DNA of 64,000 nt from Melieria omissa (lineage: Eukaryota; Arthropoda; Insecta; Diptera; Ulidiidae). Location: assembly GCA_963971225.1 (NCBI GenBank), contig OZ020267.1:122629891-122693890 (forward strand). Reading direction: 5' to 3'. The notes under the pieces were generated by a model. That model ran no database searches and was not told the DNA's origin. It saw only the letters and a list, made by a program, of their open reading frames with translations. Position numbers and translations under genes: made by a program. Shown here piece by piece: positions 51,397 through 62,800 of this stretch; the first letter of the stretch is position 1, and each line of letters starts with the position of its first letter.

Positions 51397-51483
51397 GTTA
51401 GTTTAGGTTAGGTTAGGTTGCAGTGGCTGCCACTGTATGAGACACACTTAGGCCTCTTAACGGGCCCGTTGTGATACCACAAA
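51397..51483 (-). mobile_element. 87-bp 5'-truncated SINE/LINE tail
   Basis: Flanked by ATTAAATAG at 51388-51396 and 51484-51492. Contains only the tail: TGGTATCACAACGGGCCC, GAGGCCTAAGTG and (CCTAA)n on the minus strand. A clean example of severe 5' truncation. Confidence 0.8.
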
Positions 51484-51840
51484 ATTAAATAGAAACATTA
51501 AATATAAGTGCAGCATACATTTTGGCTTCCATCTTTTCGTGAAATGATGAGAACTTCATATCATAACAATTGTGGGTTTTTTTATTCTCAATACTCACTA
51601 TTTCCCAATTCGATTCATAATTTAAGCATTAAACAATTTTACATGTTTCTCAGTCTATTGTTCTTTCAAGCTTTTCAACACCTGGTTATACTTTAAAAAT
51701 ATGCAAAAATGTGTTTATGTTTAAAGTTATGTAAAATGTTTACTTCTTAAAAATTTATTAGTGGGAAACCATTTCATAGTAAACTTTGCTGTGCACCTCG
51801 AGTACAAAATTAGAATATAAACAAATATGAAATAAACTAA

Positions 51841-52092
51841 ATATCTGTGGCCGTAAGGAATAACAGCCAAAGTCGAGTTAGGACAAAATTGAGTTATTAC
51901 CATAATTGCATTCGTCGTATTCAAATGTACTACTACACAAAATTCTATGGCTTTTGCTCATAAAATGAATGTTTTACGCCCAAAAATCTAAAATTTATCT
52001 AGTGTAATCTAAAGCAAATTCAAAAATTAAAAGTGATCTCCTGAAAAATTCATAAAATCGACTTTGGCTGTTATTCCTTACGGCCACAGATA
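51841..52092. mobile_element. 252-bp MITE with perfect 36-bp inverted repeats
   Basis: Left ATATCTGTGGCCGTAAGGAA continues for 36 bp and is matched without mismatch at the right end. Interior about 180 bp, AT-rich, non-coding. Perfect ends suggest a recent insertion. Confidence 0.82.
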
Positions 52093-52799
52093 TGTTACCA
52101 ACTAACAAACGAGCACGCCACCTTGTTTTACTTTGTTATTCAGTACTTCGATAGTTCGAATCTTCTACAAAATAGAATACTTATACTAAACTATCAAGTA
52201 TTAAGCTAACAAAGTAATACGGTGTGAATACCCTTAACATCTGAGTACACAATTAGGTACACAGATGTGTTGTATTTAACTTTAACTTTTATGTTTGTAT
52301 TCATGTTTTCACGTATGAAACTAAAAGTGGATATTATGACACGCGAATTTAATCTGCAAACAAGTTTGATGCCTTAAAAAAGTTTCAAAAGGGCAACAAA
52401 TTAACGTACCTTTGATTACAATAATAAAGTGGGATGTGAATACCTAAAAAAAGTTCAAACAAGTTCAAGACATTAATTTATTCACTTGAATCTAAATTTC
52501 AATTCCTCAGATGAATCTAAATGTTATTGTTAACGCTATTCAGTGCTGTTGGAAAACATGTCATTTAGATAATAAGGTAGCGGTTTACTGCTGATTGTTC
52601 CATCATATGATTATAATAATAGTAAACTGTATCTAGATAAGAAATACTGTCTGTTACAATCAGGTACGGATTTACATAAAGGCCCCCAAAGGGCTCAATC
52701 AACAAATAAATTTGAACAAGGTGTTGAGAGTTCGGATGAGAATTACCTGATTGTATATATATAAATATACAATATATGCGCATATCATATACATATATA

Positions 52800-54074
52800 A
52801 GGCTTGCGCACGATGAAATTAGTGCACAAATAAACTCAAATTACTTCTGAACTAGTTAACATATTAAAAAGAAAAAAACGTTATATTAAAAGAAATTTAA
52901 TTCATGTTTTTATACATAAACAAAATATTTTGTGTGATTAACTTAAAAAAAAATTTTTGATTTTTTCCGAAATGCCTGACATTCGGCTTTTTATAGTGTT
53001 TTCAGGCATTTTTTTTGTTGATGATAGCCATTTTTTGGAAAAACTAGTAGTGGTTTCAGCAATCTGTTTTGTGCCTTTCATGATCCTTTTTACCAGAGTC
53101 CAATATCTTTCTATTGGTTTGAGCTCTGGGCAGTTAGGTGGATTCGCATATCTGGGTACAAATGTTACATTATTCTTTTCGTACCACTCAACTTCTGCTT
53201 TACTGTAATGGCATGCTGCCAAATCAGGCCAAATGAAAGCAGAAACTGCGTGCTGTTTTATAAATGGCAACAGCCGTTTTTGCAGACACTCCCGGATATA
53301 TATATCGGTGTTTATTGCCCGAGTTGTTACCACAGCTACAGATTCCCTGCCACACCAAAACCTTCTTGGGGAATTTCGACTTCTTTTGGGTCTATACTGC
53401 TCCTGGACGTTCCCTCTACGATCTGCAGCATAATAACCCACACCTAGAAGTTGTGAAAAGTCACCCAGTGCATAGGTCTCATCGTCCATAATGCAGCAAT
53501 CAAATTTCCATATGAAATCACGGTGCAATAATTTGGCTCGCTCTTTTGCCTCGCTGTTCTTCTTAGAATTTCTATCTGGAACTTTTTTGACCTTGTATGA
53601 CCTTAACCCTTCCTGCTTCTTAACTTTTCTAACAAATGTTTCAGAGCATCCTACTTTTTCCGCCACTTTTCTGCCTAATGTATTGGGATTTTTTGTTAAA
53701 AGAGCTATCACCTTCTTGCCCATAGCAGAGTTATTAAGCCCCTTCTTTTTGCCACTTCCTTGTTTCCTATTAATCGTCAGACATTCATTGTATACTTTAA
53801 TTACGGACTAAACTGTATTTCGCGAAACCCGTGCTTTTCGAGCAATTGCTTTGAAAGATAAATTCGGATTTTCATTGCACAGTCTAATAATTTTTTCACG
53901 CACTTATATTTCACTGCTCATTTTAAAGGCAAAAACTATCGAATGGTCTCAAAATTTTACATGAGGACCAAGTCAGTTTAACAAAGCTATGTTGATGTGG
54001 AAAAAATTTTAAATTTGAACTAGGAGAACACTAGGAGGTAAAACGTATGCACTAATTTCATCGTGCGCAAACCT
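52800..54074 (-). mobile_element. DD37E (ITmD37E-type) Tc1/mariner-superfamily transposon, nearly intact
   Basis: About 1.28 kb, flanked by TA, with inverted ends AAGGCTTGCGCACGATGAAA and AAGGTTTGCGCACGATGAAA continuing to ATTAGTGCA. It carries a 327-codon transposase frame on the minus strand (listed separately). Confidence 0.9.
52938..53921 (-). pseudogene. ITmD37E-type transposase with two premature stops
   Basis: From ATG at 53919-53921 the frame runs 327 codons with only two stops, TAA at codon 6 and TAG after VSRNTV at about codon 36. No frameshift is needed. The N-terminus has a helix-turn-helix (LSFKAIARKARVSRNTV). Catalytic motifs are FDCCIMDDETY, IWPDLAACHYSK and PELKPIERYW; exactly 37 residues lie between the second Asp and the Glu, defining DD37E rather than the D34E of Tc1. 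The TAG is one transition from TGG. From codon 67 on the protein is uninterrupted (261 residues). Confidence 0.88.
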
Positions 54075-54316
54075 TATATCGATATTTATTTGCAATTTTC
54101 CAGAAAGGCTAATTGTGCTTACACAAATTTGCCGTAAATGAAAAATATCTTCAGTAAATATTGACGCGAACCCATATTTGGTGTACTATGTAGTTTTATG
54201 TTGGCAGCAACCTACCTTCACAATTAGTTTTTATCCAGTAATCAAAGAGAGACAAGCGATGAGAAAGATTATAGTAAATTTTTTGCACGTTTTGTATACG
54301 TATATTCATTAAAGCA

Positions 54317-54644
54317 GCCGCCGTGGCTCAGTTGGTTAGTGCGTTGGACAACGAGTCAAAGGCAGCAACCGCAGGTTCAAATACTGCTTGTAATAATACC
54401 TAAAAAAATAACGGGAAACTCGTTTTCTCTTTCGGTGGCTGTCCTCTCAGCTGGAAATGGCAAACCTCTGAGAGTAAAAATTGCCTATGAAAAAGCTCCC
54501 AACCTACCGTTCGGAACCGGCAGAAAACTGTAGGTCCCTTCCACCCGCGTACAAAATTCAAACGCACAACACGGGTGGTTGCGGGAAGCTAGGCCTTAGT
54601 CTCGCGTAAGTGGGCTGTCGTGCCAGTCAATTAAATTAATTATT
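54317..54644 (+). mobile_element. tRNA-derived SINE, second family, full length
   Basis: Flanked by a 13-bp direct repeat ATTCATTAAAGCA (54304-54316 and 54645-54657). Head has A box TGGCTCAGTTGGTTAG and B box GGTTCAAATAC (54374-54384). The body contains GGAAATGGCAAACCTCTGAG and TTGCCTATGAAAAAGCTC, phrases I associate with repeats in tephritid genomes. Ends in an ATTAAATTAATT tail. Confidence 0.9.
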
Positions 54645-54981
54645 ATTCATTAAAGCAACTATAAACAAACAACTGTCAAAATGCTCCCTAATCGTTTGAA
54701 AAAATGTGCGGGTCAATACAAAACTATTTATAACAATTGAAAGTTTTACTTTCGTTGAAGGCCATTTTGTCACAAAAATGTTTTGAAACAATACCAAAAT
54801 GCAATTCGTACTTTTGTTTTATTTTTTGCACATGCAATAGCGTCTTACCATTTTTAAAAACTTACTGAATTTTTAAGTAATTTTTCCCCGGTAAATGATG
54901 TAACCTGATTTTTTCACATTTGACATACATAGGAACATTCGTTTATACGTTTTGTCTCTCATATTTTAATATAGTTTTACT

Positions 54982-55288
54982 CATAGCATAAAAATAAAGT
55001 AGTTTAATAAAAAAAAAGCTCTGCCGCTCAAAGAAAACAAAATTTTTTTTAAATTACGTCAATTTTTTACGTCAATTTTGATGTATAAAATTTGTCAGTT
55101 AAAAATGTGTACAAGCACAGTCACAACTTCATTCAATTAAAATCGTACTAAAAGCAAAAGAAAAATGCTTACAAATTTATTTACTCCGTCCACAATTTGA
55201 AGACGCTACTGATGACTTTGTTGACAATATTTGTAGGGGTTCATTAGGGGTACTCTCTTTTATCAAACTACTTTATTATTATACTATG
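54982..55288. mobile_element. 307-bp hAT MITE, copy 1
   Basis: Exact 8-bp direct repeat GTTTTACT at 54974-54981 and 55289-55296. Ends CATAGCATAAAAATAAAGTA and, from the right, CATAGTATAATAATAAAGTA. An 8-bp target and a CA start define the hAT superfamily. Copy 2 lies inverted at 56842-58120. Confidence 0.88.
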
Positions 55289-55319
55289 GTTTTACTTTGA
55301 ACTTGGGGAGTGTAGATAC

Positions 55320-56101
55320 CAGAGAGCAGCATGAGTATACTCGTTTAAGTGTGAAATGTATGAACTCAATGCATTGCACTCTATTCATGTGAATTAATTT
55401 CAAATGAAAGCTATCCTGAAATTATTTGTTATCAAGTATATCGGTGTGACACTCACTTTATATCAAAGCATGTGAATGAAAAATTCTGTTATAACAAACA
55501 AATGATTCAATCGAATGACTTGCTTGCAAACGATTCATACGTGCGTCTAGGAGCATAGCATATCAAGCTGCATAAAACTGAAATGCCATTACTCTACAAA
55601 CTAAGCCGTAGGGTATTAGCAACTCCCGCTAGTAGTGCGTCATCTGAACAAGTTTTTTTTCTGCTGCAAATATAATATCTTAAAAAAGGTGCGAATTATT
55701 GTCAAATGGCGCTGCATTAAATCATTTAGTTTTCTTACATTGTAATGTGAATCCAGAAGAGAAATTGTAAAATAAAAATTATCATTGCAACTCTGTTTTG
55801 TTCAGAACTCTACATATGTAATATTTCTTTTAATTTATACATAAAATGTTTATAGTTTTTTACCTTCTAAACAAAAAGTTGAAAGCAGTCTCTTATAAAA
55901 AAACCATTTGTTTTGAAAATCATGTACTTGAAAATCGATCAATTCAAACACTTGCCAGAATGAATGATTCATTCACTTGATTCGATTTTGTCGATGCTAT
56001 TACTTGTTATGTTTGAAAAATAATGAGTGAGAGTATGTTTGTGTGAGAAAAGGAAACGAGTGACTTAATAGGCGTTTTGAATGCATCCATGCAGGTCTCT
56101 G
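55320..56101 (+). mobile_element. hobo-like hAT transposon, internally deleted (782 bp)
   Basis: Exact 8-bp direct repeat GTAGATAC at 55312-55319 and 56102-56109. Inverted ends CAGAGAGCAGCATG and CAGAGACCTGCATG resemble the hobo terminus. The interior keeps a relic of the transposase C-terminus. Confidence 0.9.
55610..55770 (+). pseudogene. hAT transposase dimerisation domain relic
   Basis: RVLATPASSASSEQVF, then after a one-base shift FSAANIIS, a stop, KRCELLSNGAALNHLVFLHC. This is the C-terminal hAT dimerisation motif. The catalytic part is deleted. Confidence 0.85.
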
Positions 56102-56109
56102 GTAGATAC

Positions 56110-56841
56110 CCTGGGTCCATGATACAATTATACAGGTAGTTTATTCCCGATAGGCGCTCTCCCAAAGCTGCCAACTCAATGCCTTATTGAATTTGAAATT
56201 AAAAATAATGTTGCTTGTTTTGTTTGCATACGTACGATTTTACGTTTCAATTAAATCATTCAAACAAATGCCGAAATCAAGCTGCACGCTGAGCCAGAAA
56301 TCGTGGGCGAACAATAATATATGCGCGCTGGAAAGCATGGCTGGCTACTTCTTAAAAAAGGTCAATATATCTAACAGATGAAGGCAGCAGCACTACGTGG
56401 ACATGTGTCAAAAAATGCTCGAAAGGAAGACCATGAAAGCTAGCAATTTTTGGAGAAAATCAAAATTTTAGAAAACATTTTTGAAAACATCCAACGGGCT
56501 GAAATTTCTACAGCCTTTCATTTATTAGAAAAATTACAAATTCTATGTCAATCGGTAGATTTAGCAGATGCCGTAAAACGATTATTTTTTAAAAGTAGGA
56601 TTTATTTTCGTATCAAACATTTAACCAAAAAATTATTACTAAATAAATATCCATCACAATATGTCTATCTAAAAATCCATAACTTATCTTGTCTTACCGC
56701 TTGAAGGGCATTTTAAAGTTCTCATGTTTCCCCTATTTGTGAAAATTTCCCCCTCATTATAAGCAACACTCTGTATAACGCATTGTCATTCTGCTTTTTT
56801 CTTGGAATACACTAACTTTATAATTGTATCATGGCCTGAGT
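56110..56841. other. Intergenic DNA with an unassigned open frame
   Basis: Open frame 56450-56704 (+) encodes a Leu/Lys-rich segment including VKRLFFKSRIYFRIKHLTKK; it may be the C-terminal piece of a P/THAP-type transposase, but I cannot confirm this. No start or splice support. Confidence 0.2.
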
Positions 56842-58120
56842 CATAGCATAATAATAAAATAGTAAGGGAGAGGGCTGGGGTGTGAACCGGGTTTTGTTTT
56901 TTGGCTCTAACTTTTCACAGAATAAATATATCGAAAAATCTAAGATACCGCTGGAAAGGTAAATATAACGCGCAAATTTGTTTTGAAGACAGATTACCGT
57001 TTTGATTAACATTTAACTCTCTACGTCCAATTTTCTAAGGACGTGATTTTTCGCTTTTCCAAAAAAGTGGCTGGGTTGTGAACCATCTGGCAAATCGCAA
57101 TTAAAGTCAGAAAATACGAAGAAAACACCCATAATTTTGATATAAGTTGAAAATTTATTTAATCAGGATGGCTCAAGAGGTGAAAAAAGGTTATAATGAC
57201 GCCACTTAGGCCAAAAAATCGCAATGAATTCAAGTGCTCCATATTTGTTTTTTTTTCATCCTAATCGGTGTCGCAATGTTTGCTGAAATACGAACGCGTT
57301 CTCGCATTGGTCCACTTCAAGTGAACTCACGGAAATCGAGTGACATTACATAAAATTACTTTATTTTAATAAATCCGGCGATATTTGACCGCTCTAGTGC
57401 AAATGTGGTCCGAAAAACAGGTGGTTCATAACCCAGCCCCCACAGTGGTTCACAGCCCAACCACGATGCCATTTTGTAAACTTTTAAAATAACGACACTT
57501 CCAATCATATTTCAACATAAACAAATATTGGATCGTAAAATAGAATCAATACCCTAAATAAATATGTGTTACACTTACATTTTTGCAATAACTTCAGTCA
57601 CTTGGATAGCACTTTAAAAAAAGCAAACAAGTTTTCGCAGTCGATTTTCAAACACGATGTCTGTAGCTGTCACAAGCAATACGTGTTTTCACTTCGGTGT
57701 AACCACAAAAGCAGAGTCATATCATAAGACAAACTTGACCGTTGAAAGATTGGCGATATGCCAATTAGGGAAAGAAAAAACGGTAATGGTTCACAACCCA
57801 GCCTGGTTCACAACCCAGCCCTCTCCCTTATAATAAAAGAGAGTACCTCTTATGTACCTCTATTTTGGTTGACAAATATTGTCAAAAGAGTCATCAGCAG
57901 AATCTTCAAATTGTGGACGGAGTAAACAAAGTTGTATTAAAATATAGCTAAGCATTTTTCTTTTGCTTTTAGTAAGATTTTATTTGAATGAAGTTGCGGC
58001 TCTGGTTGAACAAATTTTTTAACTGACAAATTTCAGACATCACAATTGACGTAATTTCAACAAATGTTGTTTTCTTTGAGCGGGAGAGTTTTTATTACAC
58101 TACTTTATTATTATACCATG
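56842..58120. mobile_element. hAT MITE, copy 2, split by a nested element
   Basis: Ends CATAGCATAATAATAAAATA and, from the right, CATGGTATAATAATAAAGTA. The 57832-58120 part is a diverged inverted copy of 54982-55288. Flanks GCCTGAGT and CCCTGACT are a decayed 8-bp duplication. The nested element occupies 56865-57828. Confidence 0.85.
56865..57828. mobile_element. 964-bp inverted-repeat element nested in the hAT MITE
   Basis: Flanked by TA; ends AGGGAGAGGGCTGGG then TGTGAACC on both sides with one mismatch in 24. The phrase GGTTCACAACCCAGC recurs inside in both directions (near 57068, 57420, 57446, 57788, 57805). No transposase frame. TA target suggests Tc1/mariner-type mobilisation, not proven. 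Confidence 0.8.
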
Positions 58121-58836
58121 CCCTGACTGAACTACTTGTCAATATAGAAGTACTACATATATGCCCAATCTAAAGAGTAAAAACCGGTAAAAAAGTATAC
58201 AGCCACTTCTACCTGACCACCTTGAATACGTGTTTTATGTAAACAAACATGACAAGCACGTTTTTGGTTGGGAGTAAATATTCCAGAGCAACCTTCCTTA
58301 ACTTTCTAATAGCATGCATCACATCATCACATATGATTATACGATTATATACAAGGGCGTGATATATCGAAAACTTTCAGTGTCGTTACCATATTTACTT
58401 GAGCACCTTTTTTTCTAGAGAATTAAAATCAACTTGCTTTTTTTGAGCTGCACCTTTTGTAGTTATCTTATACCTTATTCGGAGGTTATGCTGTTTCGAT
58501 CCGCATCGATTTGTCATTAGCTCATCACAAAAGTTCATACAACACAAACTAGTGAATCAAAAGTAGTAGTTGTTGAAATTGTATTTAAGTCATAGAATAG
58601 ATTAGCTAAACGGGAGAGGGTGTAGCCACCTTAGTAATAATCAAGCCAGAATTTATCTTTCGTCTCCATCGGTTTTATCTTTATTATGACCTGGTGTTGA
58701 CTGCATCAATTTAACGCTCACTTCATCAATGCAAATACCCACATACTCGCCTTCGGTGTACAGACAAAATTGCAATAAACTTGTGCTCTATTATTTTCTT
58801 TAAAGATATAACTACAAAGTGTCTGAGCAAAATTAG
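58121..58836. other. Intergenic DNA upstream of the fusl region
   Basis: AT-rich, no domain or repeat recognised. An ATG at 58729 opens a short frame (MQIPTYSPSV) that could be a first exon of the segment at 58837, but this is speculative. Confidence 0.25.
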
Positions 58837-59457
58837 GAGCAGCCACCAGCTGATAAGGACGCTAGTACAGCCCACACAAGTAAAGACGCTGCAAAGGCAC
58901 AAACGGCTGTGCCAGCCAAACGTTAGCGTAACTTCTCAGCTGGAGATCGCCCATTTCACTTAACACCGGCCATACTTTGCATTCTTAAAGTAGGGGTGTG
59001 CAGTGGTAAAGAAATTCCACAGTGAAGAATTCCACCAATACAACGAGATCGGACAAATCTAACTATTCGCAATACGAGAAGGAAGTTCCCGCGCCACCGC
59101 AGGCAGCACTGCGACAACAGCAGCAAACGCTTCGCCGCCATATAGCCGAACAAGCAGCCAACCAGCTGACGGTAAATATTTGGAGAAACAATTATACGAT
59201 GTCGTTGTAGCGCGCTTTCAATATTCAAATTATGATGTGTGCAATTGCGGTAATTATGAGATAAGGGCAAAGTGAGCGCCAGACTCAGTACAGTCCGCTG
59301 AACAGTGCCGAGCAACGTTATTAGCGCAGAGGATGCAGCGTCGCAACCACAGTTACAGTTACAAACCGAATGCGACCGAATGACCGACAACGCTGGCCGT
59401 GCCGCCACCCAACGAGAAGTGCTCTTGAACGTGTACTTGGAATCGCAATTGCCCTAG
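58837..59457 (+). CDS. Candidate unrecognised coding exons just upstream of fusl
   Basis: Three exon-like stretches. 58837..58921 (EQPPADKDASTAHTSKDAAK) joins in frame to 59023..59171 (SNYSQYEKEVPAPPQAALRQ, then a Gln run and RRHIAEQAANQLT, donor GTAAAT). A third, about 59306..59457, reads SNVISAEDAASQPQLQLQ...LLNVYLESQLP and stops at TAG. Composition is that of a polar, low-complexity protein. The phase between the second and third pieces does not match with the obvious splice sites, so an exon may be missing or the model is wrong. No start codon is secure. Alternatives are 5' UTR of fusl or an upstream reading frame on the same mRNA. Product unknown. Confidence 0.3.
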
Positions 59458-59881
59458 TAATGTGTGCTGGACTCTGCAGCGAGAGCTATTAACGACATTA
59501 GCGGCACCAACATCCCGAACTGCAAGGCCATCCGGCCAGATTGCGTCTGAAGCAAACAGTGATTACTTGCGATTGTGTGTGTACCATTTAGTGACAACTG
59601 TTTGACAAAGTTCACGGAGCATCGTGTAAAGGCGCGTGGCCAGGGAAATCGGTTGCTAAAGAAGCCAAAGCCAGAGCTCCTCAGCTTTTGGGCGCAACTT
59701 AAATGCGGCGGACACTTTTCAAATACCGAAAACGCCCAGCCGAACCCAGTACCAGCAACGCAATCGAGGACGAGTGTTGAACCAGGGTCCAGTTATATTT
59801 CTGTACCCTTGCCAATCGGAGTGGAGTCAAAGCTGCCCAACTAGTCAATACGCGTCCGCGCGACGCGTTCCAACTCGCATA

Positions 59882-62800
59882 ATGCTGAGTAGCGAGGCGA
59901 ATGTGGCCACCATTGTCTGCAAGAAAGCACCGCACCACACTAGTCACACCACCAGCAAACCTACCCCGACGAAACAGCCGAAAAGTCTCCATGATATAAT
60001 GCTGGAAACACTGGACGTGGTGCTGTCATGCCTCATCGTAGCGCCCTGTGTAATCGCCTATTGGCGCGGCACCTGGGAGCTGATGGGCGTGCTGCTCTTC
60101 CCGCGCAATATGCCACTCTCCGCGCTCATGTCCTTCGTGATCGGCGGCCTTGGCCACATGCTATTCACACTCACACAGAAGTTCTTCAAGGACCACATCC
60201 ACCCCGACAAACGTCGGCTCACTTACTACGTGACATCGCGCTGCTACACAGCCATCTTTGGTATTGTGTGCGTAAACATGTGGCGCGGCTCGTGGGTCTT
60301 GTGCGATTGGTTGACCAGTGCCGACTCATTGGTCATCATCTGCATCGTTACACTGGTCGCTGTGATGTTTTTGATCGCAACGCGAACGGTCAGAAATCTC
60401 GGTGCCGCGCCCTATACAGTAATCATGGACCACAAAAGTGACTACTTCGATGTGGATACAATGTTCAAAATTCCGGTGAGCATGCAAATAGTTACTGATT
60501 TGGTCCAAATCTCTAACCGACAAATAATTAATTAATTAAAACCGTATAGAGTGTGTTTAGGATAATTATTTCCTCTACACCTTTTCAACCTCAAAATGAG
60601 AATATGTTAATGCATAATGAGAATGCCTAAGTTCATAATGAGAAATATAAATTCGTAATGAGAATGCGTTAAATCATAATGACAAATATAAATACATAAT
60701 GAGAATGCGTGAGTTCATAATGAGAAATATAAATTCGTAATGAGAATGCGTAAATTCAAAATGAGAAATATAAATTCGTAATGAGAATGCGTAAATTCAA
60801 AATGGGAAAAGGAAAATCTGAAATGAGGAAAGGAAAAGTTGAGGTTGAAAAGGTGTAGAACCGTCAAAACACGGTGCCTAAAAGTATAGTTATACATTAA
60901 AAAAATATATATTTTACTTAATTCAAATTTAGCAAATAGTGTTGCCAGCCAGAATGCTAACAATGAACAGAATTTAAAACCTGGAATGTTTTCGAAAAGT
61001 CATGTAACCCTTTCACACCGCATGAGTAGAATTGTGAGGGTGATTAAATACATAAAGGGAGTAAAAATTACCCCGTTAAGCATTTGTTATTTTATTGCGT
61101 GATGTTTTGAAGCAAAATCCTTTGCGACTTTTAAAACCAAATGATATGCAAAAACTATAAATAAAAAAAAATCTTGCCCACACTTGGTAACATATATGGG
61201 CATTTAAGAGCCTGGTTAGGTTAATATTAGGTTAATACTCTTCGCATTCGAATATTTTACACCACTCATAATGCTAGCCAGACTGGTTTCTATTTAACCC
61301 ATTGCTGCCGGGTACCAGTTCCGTCCATACGATTTTGATAACATTTCATACACGACCTGGAATTTACCCAAAATTATCACAAACAAGCTTTCAGCTTTCT
61401 CTCTCTGCACGTTGCTGAGATATTCATTGGATATTTTGTACCCATTATGCTGCAATGTAAGCTTTTTTCCATACTTTTTAAAGTGATCAGCTTAACAAGT
61501 GAACTAAAGAAGAATTGTTTATATGTGAGTTAGGAGGCAGATTTTGGTACGTTTCTAAGGCCACTACGTTTCACCACATTTTCCACCCCCGGAAAATTCA
61601 CAATTTTTGGAGTCTGGTAACTCTAGCTATATGGCGGAATTTTAGGGTGACCTCCACTAGACTAAGGTAGTTCCATCTTTACCCCAACCATTCCTATCAT
61701 CGATTTTGAGATATCTCTACCACGAACTTTTCTGTGATTTTGTTAAAAAGTCAGTTTTCATGGGTTAAATTTTACCCATTAGGCAGCAATGGGTTAAAGA
61801 AAACTAAAAATAAATTATATATAAAAAACAAAATAAGTATAACGCATTTTTTAATTTTGTACACAAGATTTTTAAAAACTGATTTATTTCAGGCTTATTG
61901 TCATAACAGCACAGTCATTGCGTCAGAAATCCTATATTTCATGTATAAACAACTGAGATCTGGGTCTGAAAGGGTTCCTACCCGTTTCGTTTTAATTTTC
62001 GTATCCCACGCAGTTATAAATCGCAACCGAAGCTGTGCAAACCTTAAACCTTTCATATTGACCAGACATGTTTCTAAGATACAGAAATTTGTACTCACTT
62101 ATTGCGATAACAATCGTTTTGTATACAGTAAAATTATAAATGTCTGAAATTTTGAAACTTAATTGATATTATGACCAAGTTGGCACATATTAAATACAGA
62201 ATGTAAATTATCATTTAATAATAATGATAATACTTCTTCATCTTTCGTTAAAGAATTTTCAAAACCTATAATCTTGTTGTACAGAATCTCACCAAACATG
62301 TAGATATTTGATCAATTTCGAAAATTGTTTGATAACGTCGAGGTTTGTAAATTGTACACTGTTCTAAACTTACTCTCTCACTTTAATATGGAATAACAAG
62401 CATCTAAGTACTACTGTCTTCTCACAATATATTTGACTTGATCATTTCTGATCCGCGTAAGGACGATCCGTTTAACCTCCATATTTATAGCGACTTCAAA
62501 GTGGATCGATTGAGGCCCAGGCGCACTTCGTTGAGCTGTCACCATAACTTGAACTTACTTCTCAACTTGTTAAAAATTCACATCCCCTTCTAATAGTTAT
62601 CACATTTCAAATTACTATCGAAATTGATCATTTCAGGGATTTCATCAACCCGGTTTGTACCTGCTGGACACATTATTCTCTGTGTTTGTTATCGGAACAT
62701 TAGTTGTGATAGCATGGAGGGGCCTATGGGGTATAATGGATTTGACATTTTTTCCATACGATAGGACGAAATCGTCGTGGGGCTCATTGGTAAGTTGTGA

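Noticed and set aside
54317..54390. tRNA gene
   Set aside because: A and B boxes are present, but the cloverleaf does not close and the sequence continues into a SINE body with a 13-bp target duplication.
58956..59408. 150-codon open frame on the minus strand near fusl
   Set aside because: It is antisense to the better-looking plus-strand exon segments and its product is a Cys/Leu/Arg-rich string typical of a shadow frame.
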